64,000 bases of DNA from Bacteroidales bacterium (GCA_016931575.1 JAFGEO010000070.1:28618-92617); one strand, 5' to 3'; shown: positions 42,496 to 51,822, numbered from the stretch's first letter. The notes: generated by a model from the letters alone, not told the origin. Numbers and translations: made by a program.

Positions 42496-43662
42496 ATGAA
42501 GGTTATAACTACAGAAGCCATCCCCATAAAACTGTGGGCAGAAACAGTTGAAGAAGGCGCACTGCAACAAGCCAGGAATCTGGCCAGGCTGCCGTTTGCT
42601 TTTCGCCATGTAGCACTGATGCCAGATGTACATGAGGGCTATGGGATGCCGATCGGTGGGGTGTTGGCCACCAGAGATGTAATTATCCCCAATGCGGTGG
42701 GTGTTGACATTGGTTGCGGGATGTGTGCACAGAAAACAGATCTTCGGGAGATCGAACCTAAAATCCTGAAGCAAATCCTGGGAGGCATCAGAAAGTCGAT
42801 CCCACTGGGATTCAAGCGCCACAAGGAAAAACAGGATGCCGCGCTCATGCCCATACCGGAGGACATCCCCCGGAACGGAATAGTGGACAGGGAATATGAC
42901 CATGCCCGGGAGCAGATCGGCACTTTGGGGGGTGGCAATCATTTTATCGAGATTCAGCGGGGAAGAGATGGCTATATATGGCTTATGGTTCATTCAGGAA
43001 GCCGGAACCTGGGGCATCAGGTTGCAGAGCATTACAATAAGCTGGCAAAACAGCTCAATGAAAAATGGCATACCGGAATTGATCGGTCAGCAAACCTGGC
43101 TTTCCTGCCTTTGGCAACCGAAGAAGCTAGGGCCTATCTGCAGGAGATGCAGTACTGTGTCGACTTCGCCTTCTCAAACCGGAAGCTGATGATGGGACGA
43201 ATCCTGGAGGTGCTCCATGACCATACCGGAAGTGGGTGCGGGGAACAGCAGTTTATCAATATCGCGCATAATTATGCTGCCATGGAAAACCATTTCCGTC
43301 AGAATGTCCTGGTACACCGAAAGGGAGCTACCCGTGCACAGGAGGGTGAGCTGGGGATCATTCCGGGATCACAGGGGACCAAGAGTTATATTGTCAGGGG
43401 AAGAGGCAATACGGAAAGTTTTCAGAGTTGTTCACATGGGGCAGGCCGGGTGATGGGCAGGAAGCAGGCCCAACGGGAACTGGATCTGGAAAGCGAGAAG
43501 GAAAGGCTGGATAAACAGGGGATCATCCATTCTATCCGGTCGGTCGATGACCTGGATGAGGCTCCGTCAGCCTATAAAAATATTCAGGATGTCATGGATC
43601 AACAGGCTGATCTGGTGCATATTGTTGAGGAGTTGTCTCCCCTGGCCGTGGTGAAGGGATGA
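42496..43662 (+). CDS. rtcB: RNA-splicing ligase RtcB
   Basis: RtcB joins 2',3'-cyclic-phosphate (or 3'-phosphate) and 5'-OH RNA ends using GTP and Mn2+. The 388-residue protein has the Mn-binding 'GVDIGCGMCA', 'GTLGGGNHFIEI', 'VHSGSRNLGHQVAEH', and the guanylylated His in 'SFQSCSHGAGRVMGRKQA'. The length is that of the short RtcB family that is common in Bacteroidota, compared with about 408 residues in E. coli RtcB. No RtcA or RtcR regulator is adjacent. The protein is cytoplasmic and probably repairs cleaved tRNA or mRNA after stress. Confidence 0.93.
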   Translation: MKVITTEAIPIKLWAETVEEGALQQARNLARLPFAFRHVALMPDVHEGYGMPIGGVLATRDVIIPNAVGVDIGCGMCAQKTDLREIEPKILKQILGGIRKSIPLGFKRHKEKQDAALMPIPEDIPRNGIVDREYDHAREQIGTLGGGNHFIEIQRGRDGYIWLMVHSGSRNLGHQVAEHYNKLAKQLNEKWHTGIDRSANLAFLPLATEEARAYLQEMQYCVDFAFSNRKLMMGRILEVLHDHTGSGCGEQQFINIAHNYAAMENHFRQNVLVHRKGATRAQEGELGIIPGSQGTKSYIVRGRGNTESFQSCSHGAGRVMGRKQAQRELDLESEKERLDKQGIIHSIRSVDDLDEAPSAYKNIQDVMDQQADLVHIVEELSPLAVVKG

Positions 43663-43780
43663 AAACTGAATTATTCCTGGCAAGTTGGTTTGATGTCTCC
43701 TTGCAGATGCATCCGTTAAAAATAGCAGGAAAGCCAAACACATTTAGTATCTTTATAAAGTACTGAAATCGTTATAGCCC

Positions 43781-44530
43781 ATGAATTCCAGTAGTTTCAG
43801 ATTTCGTTCTTCATTGATTTTCGCATTAGTGTTTCTTCCCGGGATTTGCGTATTCGTGAACAGCCAGGATCTACAACAGGGGGGTGATGCGAAGCGCCCG
43901 CTGATCATTCGTTCAGGGGTGTCTGGCGCGTTTGGGCTTTCGGATCTGCATATTGATAATAGCCTGCGCCCCCATCCTGAGATGAGCCAATACTATAACC
44001 TGCACCCAAACCGCTTTATGAGGGTCGGGGCTATTCTTACATTCCAGCCGGCATTTTTTGGCGAGTATTTCCAGCTTGTGACTGATCCTTCCTTCACGAA
44101 ATATTCCTGGGGTAACTTTGAATACCAGGAATATGATTCCCTTGGAAATTCCATGGATATTGATGTGGAGACGATTGAACTTCCCCTGTCGCTCAGGTTT
44201 TCTTTTCTCCCATACTCCAAAAAGGTACAGCCCTTCCTCCGGGCAGGATATTCCCTGGGACTGATCTTTGAGACGGAAGCACAATTTCAGTCAAAGATCT
44301 TCACAAGTACAGGAAGAGTTGAATTGTATACGGAAGAGTTCCCTTTTGCCCGCTTTCAGCATGCTCTTTTTGTGTCCGCCGGTGTCGAGTTCAATTTTCA
44401 ATGGTTTGACCTTACCCTGGAGCTCATGATCCAGAAGGGGGAAGGCATTGATAGTGTGGGAAGGGGGAGCCAGTTTATGTCCCTGACCACTGTAAGTAAT
44501 TATTCTCTGCAACTGGGTATTTTATTTTAA
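43781..44530 (+). CDS. Porin-like outer-membrane beta-barrel protein
   Basis: The 249-residue protein starts with a signal peptide ('FRSSLIFALVFLPGICVFVNSQ'). The mature part has the amphipathic alternation and aromatic girdle residues of an 8-10 strand barrel: 'GVSGAFGLSDLHI', 'RVGAILTFQPAFFGEYFQLV', 'ETIELPLSLRFSFLPYSKKV', 'PFLRAGYSLGLIF', ending 'SNYSLQLGILF' with a terminal Phe. This is the OMP_b-brl type family common in Bacteroidota. The function is unknown. It converges with the esterase gene downstream. Confidence 0.82.
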   Translation: MNSSSFRFRSSLIFALVFLPGICVFVNSQDLQQGGDAKRPLIIRSGVSGAFGLSDLHIDNSLRPHPEMSQYYNLHPNRFMRVGAILTFQPAFFGEYFQLVTDPSFTKYSWGNFEYQEYDSLGNSMDIDVETIELPLSLRFSFLPYSKKVQPFLRAGYSLGLIFETEAQFQSKIFTSTGRVELYTEEFPFARFQHALFVSAGVEFNFQWFDLTLELMIQKGEGIDSVGRGSQFMSLTTVSNYSLQLGILF

Positions 44531-44597
44531 GCAGGCAAGCTTTCATCGTATTCAGGCAACTTCCAACTTCCTGCCATTTAAAACCGGAAGAAGGTTA

Positions 44598-45545
44598 TCA
44601 GTCAAGAAAGTCTTCCTTTCTCAGCCAGCTTTCACACATCCCTGGCCAGCGTGAGCCTGCATAATTCGACTTTTTCACACTGAAGCCATGGCCTCCGCGA
44701 GGGAATATATGCATTTCGACAGGGATCCCTTTTTCTTCTAATACCTGGTGAAACAACCGACTATTTTCTGGTGATACGGTATGGTCATTTTCTGAAGCAA
44801 CAATAAATGCCGGAGGGGTATTTTCATCCACCAGGGTTTCTGCAGAATATTTACGGATTAATTCTTCCGGGGGATCTTCACCCAACAGGGCATGAAGGGA
44901 TCCCTGGTGAGTGAACGCTGGATCCATGCTGATTACAGCGTAGAGCAGGATCATAAAATCGGGACGCGGACTGATCAGGTCGATGGAATCACGCCGGGGA
45001 TATGTTTCCCGGGAATAGCTTGTGCCCAGGAGTGCTGCCAGGTGGCCTCCGGCGGAGGTCCCAAGAATTCCTATGCGGTTGGGATCGAGCTGCCAGTTGG
45101 CCGCATTGGCCCGAATGATGCGGACGGCCCGCTGGGCATCCTGCAGGGGGATGTCCTTACCGTTGGCATGTCCTTCAGCCGGGAGCCTGTATTTCAGGAC
45201 GAATGCTGTAACCCCGATGGAGTTGAACCACTTTGCGATGTCTATGCCTTCTTTATCGTAAATGATCATCCAGTATCCGCCTCCGGGGCAGATGAGGACC
45301 GATGTGCCATTGGGTTTTTCCGGCCGGAATATTTCTATCGTCGGATCCTGGATCTGGCGGATGGCCCGGTTGGGGTTGAAAATGTTCAGGTTTACATTGT
45401 TGCGGATTTCTGTCATGGATACCTGTTCCGAACCGGGGGCTTTCCCTTCCCAGAGGGGTATAATCTGGCCCTGCTCGGGCTTGCAGGAGCCCAACAGAAC
45501 ACCCAGGAGCAGAAGAGGAAGAAGATACCGGGGAAGGTGTATCAT
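44598..45545 (-). CDS. Alpha/beta-hydrolase esterase lipoprotein
   Basis: The 315-residue protein has a lipoprotein signal ('YLLPLLLLGVLLGSCKPEQG') and an alpha/beta-hydrolase domain. The oxyanion-hole segment is 'TSVLICPGGGYWMIIYDKEG', the nucleophile Ser lies in 'GILGTSAGGHLAALL', and a late Asp/His pair in 'SENDHTVSPENS' and 'FPRGGHGFSVKK' completes the triad. This matches BD-FAE/acetylxylan-esterase-like lipases of Bacteroidota. Substrate is not defined; carbohydrate acetyl or feruloyl esters are likely. It is periplasmic or surface-anchored by its lipid, and monocistronic. Confidence 0.88.
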   Translation of the reverse strand: MIHLPRYLLPLLLLGVLLGSCKPEQGQIIPLWEGKAPGSEQVSMTEIRNNVNLNIFNPNRAIRQIQDPTIEIFRPEKPNGTSVLICPGGGYWMIIYDKEGIDIAKWFNSIGVTAFVLKYRLPAEGHANGKDIPLQDAQRAVRIIRANAANWQLDPNRIGILGTSAGGHLAALLGTSYSRETYPRRDSIDLISPRPDFMILLYAVISMDPAFTHQGSLHALLGEDPPEELIRKYSAETLVDENTPPAFIVASENDHTVSPENSRLFHQVLEEKGIPVEMHIFPRGGHGFSVKKSNYAGSRWPGMCESWLRKEDFLD

Positions 45546-45695
45546 TAATCTTTTTTTTTCAAAGGTAGGGGATTTGAATGGTATTTGTGAATGGATCTGG
45601 TTCCGGAAAGCCTGGCCGGAAGACCACGCTTATCGGGGGAATGATATTAGTCTGTGGAAAATTACTACTTTTAAGAGAGAAAATACTTCAGAGCT

Positions 45696-47465
45696 TTGTT
45701 TGAGATCTTCTTCACGGCAACAGTCATTATTCTTCTTACCCTGCTATTGGTCCTTGAAGTGGCCAGGCCGGTGTACCTGATGCTTTCGGCTTTGCTTGTT
45801 CTTACCCTTGGAGGAATTCTGGATGTCAGGGATGCCTTTGCAGGGTTTTCCAACCTGGGAATGCTGACCATTGCGGTTTTATATATCATAGCCACTACCC
45901 TACAGAGTTCCGGCTTGTTCACCCGGTTTATCCATTCTCTGCTAGGCAGGAAGAACAAACGTTTCATGTACCTGAGGTTCCTGCTGCCGGTATCTGTTAT
46001 TTCAGCTTTCATCAACAACACTCCCCTGGTCGCTACCCTGATACCGCAGCTGAAACGTTGGGCAAGGAAGAATGATTTTCCTGTATCCAAACTGCTCATC
46101 CCTCTATCGTATGCGGCTATCCTGGGAGGTATGTGCACCCTGATCGGAACAAGCACCAACCTCGTGATCCATGGTATGCTGATCGATTACGGGGAGAAGG
46201 GGTTTGGTTTTTTTGAGATCGGCACTATCGGGCTGCCCGTGGCCCTTATTTTCATTCTGTACCTGTCATTTATCGGAAGCCGGTTTCTTCCCGAACACAA
46301 AGACATGCTCACTGCCCTCAGTCATACCACCCGTGAATTTGTAGCCGAAGTAAAGGTGGAGAAAAGCTGCCCGCTGATCGGCAAGACCATTGAGGAGGCC
46401 AACCTGCGCCACCTCAAGGGACTTTACCTGTTCCAGATTGCCCGCGGGAGGGAGGAGCTGGCTCCCCTTCCGCCCGATGAGGTTTTACAGCTGGACGACC
46501 GCCTGTTCTTTACGGGGCTCCCGGAAACCATCTTTGACATTCTTAAAACTCCCGGATTTTTGCTGGTTAAGGACCCGGAGTTCGACCTGGCCAATCTCGA
46601 TTCTGATAAACACCGGACCTTTGAAGCCGTGATCTCAAATGGATCCCCCCTGGTAGGTTGTACGGTCCGGGATAGTGGGTTCAGGACCAAATACCAGGCT
46701 GTGATCCTGGCCATTCATCGCAATGGTCAGCGCATAAACAGCAAGGTTGGCGATATAGAATTTCAGGCCAACGATACGCTATTTCTCCTGGCAAAAAAGG
46801 GGTATGAAGGCAAGTGGTACCATTCTTCGGATTTTGCGCTGGTCAGTGAGAGCGTAAAGGAATATTCGAAACCCCGGGCCAAAGGGAACCTTGCCCTGGT
46901 CCTGATCGCCCTGATGGTCATCAGTGTGGTTACGGGACTGATCTCTTCCATGTTGCTCGCTGCCTCCATCACCGCAGGTTTGCTTCTGCTTTTGCGCATC
47001 ATCAGTTACCATGATGCCCGCAACGCGGTTGACCTGGATGTGCTGCTGATCATTGTTGCTGCCCTGGGGATCGGGAAAGCCATCGATCAGTCGGGGCTGG
47101 CGTCTCTTATCGCATCTTCCGTTATCAAAGCCCTTCATTCCTTGGGGACCCTGGGACTGATTGCCGGCATTTTTTTTCTCACCAGCTTTTATACCGAGCT
47201 GATCACCAACAATGCTGCTGCAGCCATCCTGTTTCCCGTTGTATTTTCCACCGCTCACAAGATGGGGCTCCCGCTTCAGCCGTTGATGATCGTACTGGCC
47301 ATTGCTGCTTCTACCTCTTTTGCCACCCCGATCGGGTACCAGACCAACCTCATGGTATACAGTGCCGGGGGCTACCGTTTTTCGGACTTCCTGAAATCGG
47401 GACTTATTATTAATGTGATGGTGGGGGTGGTGACGTCCTTGTTGGTTTACTGGATTTATTTCTGA
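45696..47465 (+). CDS. SLC13-type transporter with two TrkA-C (RCK_C) domains
   Basis: The 589-residue protein has about five N-terminal helices, two cytoplasmic TrkA-C domains at about residues 205-285 and 295-385 ('EVKVEKSCPLIGKTIEEANL', 'AVISNGSPLVGCTVRDSGF'), and about six C-terminal helices with 'ASITAGLLLLLRIISYHDAR', 'FYTELITNNAAAAILFPV' and 'PIGYQTNLMVYSAGGYRFSD'. This is the SLC13/DASS-related group, often annotated as sodium:sulfate or anion symporters. The only in-frame start is a TTG at 45696, because a stop lies 12 codons before and the first ATG falls inside a helix. It is monocistronic. Confidence 0.9.
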   Translation: MFEIFFTATVIILLTLLLVLEVARPVYLMLSALLVLTLGGILDVRDAFAGFSNLGMLTIAVLYIIATTLQSSGLFTRFIHSLLGRKNKRFMYLRFLLPVSVISAFINNTPLVATLIPQLKRWARKNDFPVSKLLIPLSYAAILGGMCTLIGTSTNLVIHGMLIDYGEKGFGFFEIGTIGLPVALIFILYLSFIGSRFLPEHKDMLTALSHTTREFVAEVKVEKSCPLIGKTIEEANLRHLKGLYLFQIARGREELAPLPPDEVLQLDDRLFFTGLPETIFDILKTPGFLLVKDPEFDLANLDSDKHRTFEAVISNGSPLVGCTVRDSGFRTKYQAVILAIHRNGQRINSKVGDIEFQANDTLFLLAKKGYEGKWYHSSDFALVSESVKEYSKPRAKGNLALVLIALMVISVVTGLISSMLLAASITAGLLLLLRIISYHDARNAVDLDVLLIIVAALGIGKAIDQSGLASLIASSVIKALHSLGTLGLIAGIFFLTSFYTELITNNAAAAILFPVVFSTAHKMGLPLQPLMIVLAIAASTSFATPIGYQTNLMVYSAGGYRFSDFLKSGLIINVMVGVVTSLLVYWIYF

Positions 47466-47553
47466 GAGGATTCCCGCGGATAAACGCAGCTAAATAAGGC
47501 TGATTTTCGCAGACAACACTACACCTTCTTTCCCGACTTAGCAGGTTGATCCT

Positions 47554-48708
47554 TTATTTTTCTTTGTAGAGCAGGACAACGGGTATGGCGAGGAAGGCGA
47601 TTGCGGCACCGAGGATGAAGGTTGTGCGGTTCCCAAGGTGGTCAATACAAACTCCGGCAGACAGGGCGCTCAGCGAACCGACAAGGAAGTTGCTGGTCAT
47701 GTAGATGCCATTGATGAAGGGCATATGGTCCCTTTTTTTCTGGTGGATCATGGCCAGGAAGATGGGGGTGGGTGCAAGCAGGGTAAAGCCAAGCAGGATC
47801 AGGAGGGGGTAGGTGAACTGATCCCCGTAGAGGATGAAGAGGACTGTCAGAATTGGCGAGGCAATGGTACAGATCAGGAGGGTGGAGCGCCTGCCAATGA
47901 AATCGGAGATGGTCCCGGAAAGGAAGGTTCCCACCGTCCCGGAAAGGTAGACGATAGAAAGGGAAACCCCTGCAATCCAGTCGAGGCTGCCTTTTTCCTT
48001 CAGGTAATCCGGCAGAAAAAAGGTAAAGCACGATTTCATAATACCGTGGCTTAAGCTGATTCCCACAATGATCAGCAGCATCGGAAGGAATTCACGGAAA
48101 GCCCTGGAATACTGGCCTCTGCGCTCTTCGTGAGGAAAATCTTTTCGCAGATCGACATGCCGGAACCGGATGAAGAGGATGAAGGACGACACCAATCCCA
48201 GGGGAATCAGCCGGAAGATGCCTTCAAACCCCCAGAGCTCAATAGCCCCGATTACGATGATAGGGCCCAGGGTCCGTGCCAGCTCTCCGCCAACCATATA
48301 GAAGCTCATGCCCCTGCCCGGGCGGTCGCCGGAAATATGGCGGATCATCACCGGAGTGGGAACATGGAACATGCTTGCGCTGATACCGGAAACCAGCATC
48401 AGAATGACCAGGAAACCATAGCTTGGTGCCACTCCGATCAGGCTCATGGCAATGGCCGTAATGGAGGGGGAGACGATCATGAAATACCGGATGCGGACAC
48501 GTTCCGCCAGTATCCCTATGTAGGGATTCATCAGGTTGGGCAGCCGCTGGATAACGGATAGCAGGGCAAACAAGGTATGGTTGATCGCCAGCTTCTCATA
48601 GATGATCAGTTGCACCGGAGCCAGAAAAGAGGTATAGATATCATGAATGTGATGCGACAGGCTGATCAGGAAGACATCGAAAGATTTGAATTTTTCCGGC
48701 TTGCTCAT
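47554..48708 (-). CDS. Major facilitator superfamily (FSR/fosmidomycin-resistance-like) transporter
   Basis: The 384-residue integral membrane protein has 12 predicted helices. It starts 'DVFLISLSHHIHDIYTSFLAP', a His-rich first helix typical of the Fsr (fosmidomycin resistance) family, and has 'VSGISASMFHVPTPVMIRHI' and 'LSGTISDFIGRRSTLLICTI' in the cytoplasmic loops. Fsr-type proteins export small hydrophobic molecules. It lies 73 bp downstream of the PCAT exporter gene on the same strand; a link to peptide export is only positional. A second frame on the other strand is a shadow. Confidence 0.85.
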   Translation of the reverse strand: MSKPEKFKSFDVFLISLSHHIHDIYTSFLAPVQLIIYEKLAINHTLFALLSVIQRLPNLMNPYIGILAERVRIRYFMIVSPSITAIAMSLIGVAPSYGFLVILMLVSGISASMFHVPTPVMIRHISGDRPGRGMSFYMVGGELARTLGPIIVIGAIELWGFEGIFRLIPLGLVSSFILFIRFRHVDLRKDFPHEERRGQYSRAFREFLPMLLIIVGISLSHGIMKSCFTFFLPDYLKEKGSLDWIAGVSLSIVYLSGTVGTFLSGTISDFIGRRSTLLICTIASPILTVLFILYGDQFTYPLLILLGFTLLAPTPIFLAMIHQKKRDHMPFINGIYMTSNFLVGSLSALSAGVCIDHLGNRTTFILGAAIAFLAIPVVLLYKEK

Positions 48709-48781
48709 AGTGAAAAGAATTGAAGGGGCAAAGATAGAAAGATTGTGGAGATTGTCCTTCGACAGGTTCCTTTAGACAGGC

Positions 48782-50962
48782 TTAATGCACGCGGAGGCTA
48801 CCGGCGACCACAGGGATCTGTTTTGCCCAAAGATTATAGTAGCGGGATTCTCTGGTGAGAAGTTCTGAATGGGTGCCGCTTTCTACTACCTCTCCGTTAT
48901 GGAGGACATAGATCTGATCGGCATGCATGACTGTGCTGAGGCGGTGGGCGATCAGGATGATGGTTTTGTTTTGCTGTCGAAGCGCCGACAATGCCTGGTG
49001 TATGGATTCTTCCGAGGCAGAGTCCAGGGCTGAAGTAGCTTCATCGAGTATGAGGATCTCCGGATCATGATAAAGCGCCCGGGCGATGGCAATACGTTGT
49101 TTTTCGCCCCCGGAAAGGGAAACTCCCTGCTCCCCCAGCCAGGCGTTGAAGCCCCCGGGCAGCTGTTCTATGAAGCTGCGGATGTTCAGGAAATCGCACA
49201 CATCAATAATCCGCTTCATGTCCGGTTCGAAACAGCCAAAGGCGATATTTTTCGTGATAGTCCCTGCGAAAAGTTCAATTTTCTGGGGGACAACACCGAT
49301 CAGCCTGCGCAGACTGAAATTACTGATATGTTCGAGGTTGTAGGAACCTATCTCTATGCTTCCGGATTGTATGGGGTAGAGTTTTTGGATCATGGCGGTC
49401 AGGGAGGTTTTCCCGGAACCGCTTTCCCCGACAAAGGCAGTGGTACGCCCCTGCCTGATTACCAGATCGAGATCCCGGAATACCATGGCCCGCGTGCCAT
49501 AGCGAAAGCTGACGTTCCTGAAGTGAATATCCCCGATGCGGCCGGCTGTAAGTTCTATTTTCGGACCCTCAGCTTCCTCAGTTTCCAGGTCCATGATCTG
49601 AAACAGCCGGTCGGCAGCGATGAGTGCATCCTGAATGCTCTGGTTCGCGCGAATGAGCATCCCCACCGGAGAAATCAGGTATCCCAGCAGGGCATAGAAT
49701 GAAAGCAGTTTTCCGGGGCTCAGCTCCTGGCCAATCACCAGCCATGATCCAAACCAAAGCACGCCGATTGTCAGACCCCCTGCAATGAATTCAGCAGCAT
49801 TGGTACTGAGGATGCTGCCGCGGGCCGACCGGTAGCTGGACCCAAGCAGGCGCAGAAAGCGATTTTCCGACTGCAGGGCGGTGTAAGCCTCGGATCCCGA
49901 CTGCCTGATGGTTGCAATTCCGGTGACCGACTCTACCAGCTGGGATTCCAGGTCGGCAGCATGCTCCATGATCTTTCTGAGGTATCGCCGGTTCAGCCTG
50001 TTGAACAGGAAGTAGACCAGGCCGTATAATGGAAGGCTCAGCATCACCATCATCGCCAGCTTCCAGGAAAAGATGAGCATGATTCCCAGGGTAAAAACGA
50101 TGATCAGCGCGTTGACAATCAGTTCAAGCGACACGTTGTTTATCAGGGCCCTGATTTTCATTGCATCATTCACCCGGGAGATGATTTCCCCCACCCGCAT
50201 GGTGTCAAAGAAGCGTTGTGGCAGTGTCAGCAGGTGGCGGTAATATCCCAGGATCAGGCTGGCATCGATCTGCTGGCCGGTTTTCAGGGCATAGAAGCTT
50301 CGTATCATGTTGATGTACACCCGGAAGCACAAGAGGATGATCATGCCGAAACTAAGCAAGCGCAGGAGGTTCAGGTTGCCGCTGATCAGCACATGATCGA
50401 TAATGAAGCGCAGGTAAAGCGAGGTAGACAAGCCCAGGATGCTATAAAATGCCGCGCCGAAAAGGGCCTGTACCAATACCGGGCGATGGGGCGACAGCAG
50501 TTTAAAGAATCTGCGCAAGAGGGAGTCGGTTTGCCTTTCTGTCTTAAAGTCCTGTTCCGGGACCAGAAGGACCAGCACGCCGGTCCAGCCGTCAAGGATC
50601 TCCTGATGCGTTTTGCGCTCCAGGTTTCCGGTTGCAGGGTCCATAATGAGCATGTGCTTTTTTGTGACCTTATAGAGCACCACGAAATGGTGCAGGACAT
50701 CCTTCACTACCAGGTGGAGGATGGCGGGAAGGGGAATTTTTGAGAGGCTGTCAGGGATGCCCTTCACCCCTTTTGCTGAGAAGCCCATTTTTTCTGCTGC
50801 CTCTACAAGTCCCAGGATATTGGTCCCCCGCTGATCTGTGGAGGCCAGCTGCCTGATGCGCGACACAGGGATATGCAGCCTGTAACTGGCTGCTACCGAT
50901 GCCAGGCAGGCGGCACCGCAATCGGTCATATCGTGCTGTTTGATGCGTATAGATTTTTTCAT
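48782..50962 (-). CDS. Peptidase-containing ABC exporter (PCAT) for double-glycine leader peptides
   Basis: The 726-residue protein has three parts. The N-terminal C39 peptidase has catalytic Cys15 in 'QHDMTDCGAACL' with oxyanion Gln9, His92 in 'HHFVVLY' and Asp108 in 'MDPATG'. A six-helix transmembrane domain covers about 160-440. The ABC domain has Walker A 'GESGSGKT', signature 'LSGGEKQRIAIARAL', Walker B 'ILILDEATSALD' and H-loop 'IAHRLST'. Such PCATs cut the leader after Gly-Gly and export the peptide through a HlyD/TolC path. All residues are intact. It is the last gene of the operon formed by precursor A, the HlyD-like gene and itself, and would serve all seven precursors nearby. Confidence 0.95.
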   Translation of the reverse strand: MKKSIRIKQHDMTDCGAACLASVAASYRLHIPVSRIRQLASTDQRGTNILGLVEAAEKMGFSAKGVKGIPDSLSKIPLPAILHLVVKDVLHHFVVLYKVTKKHMLIMDPATGNLERKTHQEILDGWTGVLVLLVPEQDFKTERQTDSLLRRFFKLLSPHRPVLVQALFGAAFYSILGLSTSLYLRFIIDHVLISGNLNLLRLLSFGMIILLCFRVYINMIRSFYALKTGQQIDASLILGYYRHLLTLPQRFFDTMRVGEIISRVNDAMKIRALINNVSLELIVNALIIVFTLGIMLIFSWKLAMMVMLSLPLYGLVYFLFNRLNRRYLRKIMEHAADLESQLVESVTGIATIRQSGSEAYTALQSENRFLRLLGSSYRSARGSILSTNAAEFIAGGLTIGVLWFGSWLVIGQELSPGKLLSFYALLGYLISPVGMLIRANQSIQDALIAADRLFQIMDLETEEAEGPKIELTAGRIGDIHFRNVSFRYGTRAMVFRDLDLVIRQGRTTAFVGESGSGKTSLTAMIQKLYPIQSGSIEIGSYNLEHISNFSLRRLIGVVPQKIELFAGTITKNIAFGCFEPDMKRIIDVCDFLNIRSFIEQLPGGFNAWLGEQGVSLSGGEKQRIAIARALYHDPEILILDEATSALDSASEESIHQALSALRQQNKTIILIAHRLSTVMHADQIYVLHNGEVVESGTHSELLTRESRYYNLWAKQIPVVAGSLRVH

Positions 50963-50998
50963 AGGTTTTTTCGAAGTGAAAGGGGGGCGGGTGGATAC

Positions 50999-51532
50999 TT
51001 AGTTTACCCGGCTTCGTGATGGGTTCATCCGGTCGTCTGCTTTTTGGTACAGCAGCTGGAACAGGGACTTCCTGGCCACGGGGAATACCGCATTGACTGT
51101 CATTCCTTTTCGCAGCATACCCTTCATACCGTTTTGCCGTTTGAGGTAGTTCCTGTCGAGGGCACATTGTACCCTTAACAAAGGCTGGTTTTCCAGCACA
51201 ACAAGCTCTTCCGATAGGGTGAGGATCCGGGCCGGAACAAATCCCCACTCGTTATAGTTAAAGGCATCGACCTGGATACGAACTTTCTGGTTTTTATACA
51301 GATGGACGATATCTTTTCCGGAGATATAAACCTCTGCGATATGTGTGGAATCGCGACTGATCATTCCGCGGCCCTGAACAGACAGCGGGACCTCTATTAC
51401 CGGCAACAGGACAAGGAAGAGGGTCAGCAGGGTAATTGCTGCCAGGTAGAGGCTCCTGCCCCTGACAGAATTCTGGTGGTGGAACACCTCTTTTAGCCGG
51501 AAGTGTTCAGCCTGAGGAAGATCGGTTTGCAT
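50999..51532 (-). CDS. Shortened HlyD-family adaptor of the peptide exporter
   Basis: The 177-residue protein has a cytoplasmic lead, one helix ('LYLAAITLLTLFLVLLPVIEV', about residues 29-49), and then directly the C-terminal beta-barrel part of HlyD adaptors ('HIAEVYISGKDIVHLYKNQK', 'AFNYNEWGFVPARILTLSEE', 'MLRKGMTVNAVFPV', 'FQLLYQKADD'). Ordinary Bacteroidota HlyD proteins paired with PCATs are about 400-430 residues with lipoyl half-domains and a coiled-coil hairpin between these parts. About 200 residues are absent, without a frameshift. It may have lost its contact with TolC. It is 36 bp upstream of the PCAT gene and in the same operon. Confidence 0.85.
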   Translation of the reverse strand: MQTDLPQAEHFRLKEVFHHQNSVRGRSLYLAAITLLTLFLVLLPVIEVPLSVQGRGMISRDSTHIAEVYISGKDIVHLYKNQKVRIQVDAFNYNEWGFVPARILTLSEELVVLENQPLLRVQCALDRNYLKRQNGMKGMLRKGMTVNAVFPVARKSLFQLLYQKADDRMNPSRSRVN

Positions 51533-51567
51533 GGCTGATGGTACAGAGATTAGCTGGCTTGTTAAAG

Positions 51568-51591
51568 GCAGCCGCCCCGAAGGGCAGCTGC
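51568..51591 (-). terminator. UUCG-tetraloop hairpin between precursor A and the adaptor gene
   Basis: On the minus strand GCAGCTGCCC, loop TTCG, and GGGCGGCTGC pair over 10 bp with one G-U. The following CTTTAAC is only a weak T-tract, so partial termination or mRNA stabilisation is likely, giving more precursor than exporter transcript. Confidence 0.55.
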
Positions 51592-51631
51592 GAACAAAAC
51601 CAATTCATGAATACAAAACTCCAGTCAAATT

Positions 51632-51799
51632 TTAGTCCGTGAAAAGGATGGCTTCGATATCGATACCCTGTAGTAGCAGGATGTAGACAACAAGTGGCCA
51701 GAGGAGAGGATTATACGCGATACCACCACCATTCAGTTCTTTCAGGTCGGTAGCAGGCAGCTCAACACACTCCATTTTTTGCAGGTTAGCATTCTTCAT
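51632..51799 (-). CDS. Double-glycine leader peptide precursor A (bacteriocin-like)
   Basis: The 55-residue precursor starts 'MKNANLQKMECVELPATDLK' and has 'ELNGGG' at residues 21-26, with the typical leader pattern of hydrophobic residues at -4, -7 and -12 and Gly-Gly before the cut. The expected mature peptide, 'GIAYNPLLWPLVVYILLL' plus an acidic tail, is strongly hydrophobic, with charged residues only at its C-terminus. It is the first gene of the precursor-adaptor-PCAT operon and has its own copy of the shared promoter cassette. It is too short for most automatic gene calls. I infer an antimicrobial or signalling role. Confidence 0.72.
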   Translation of the reverse strand: MKNANLQKMECVELPATDLKELNGGGIAYNPLLWPLVVYILLLQGIDIEAILFTD

Positions 51800-51822
51800 G
51801 GCATTACAATTTTACGATTAAC

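Noticed and set aside
46779..47258. Open frames antisense to the SLC13 transporter gene
   Set aside because: They are Gln/Asp/Gly-rich shadows of the hydrophobic membrane-protein codons and have no family similarity.
48130..48561. Frame of 143 codons on the plus strand in the MFS gene
   Set aside because: Shadow of the transporter gene; Gln/His/Asp-rich composition without any motif.
50216..50743. Open frame of 175 codons on the plus strand
   Set aside because: It is antisense to the PCAT exporter; composition (Gln, His, Val) is that of a shadow frame.
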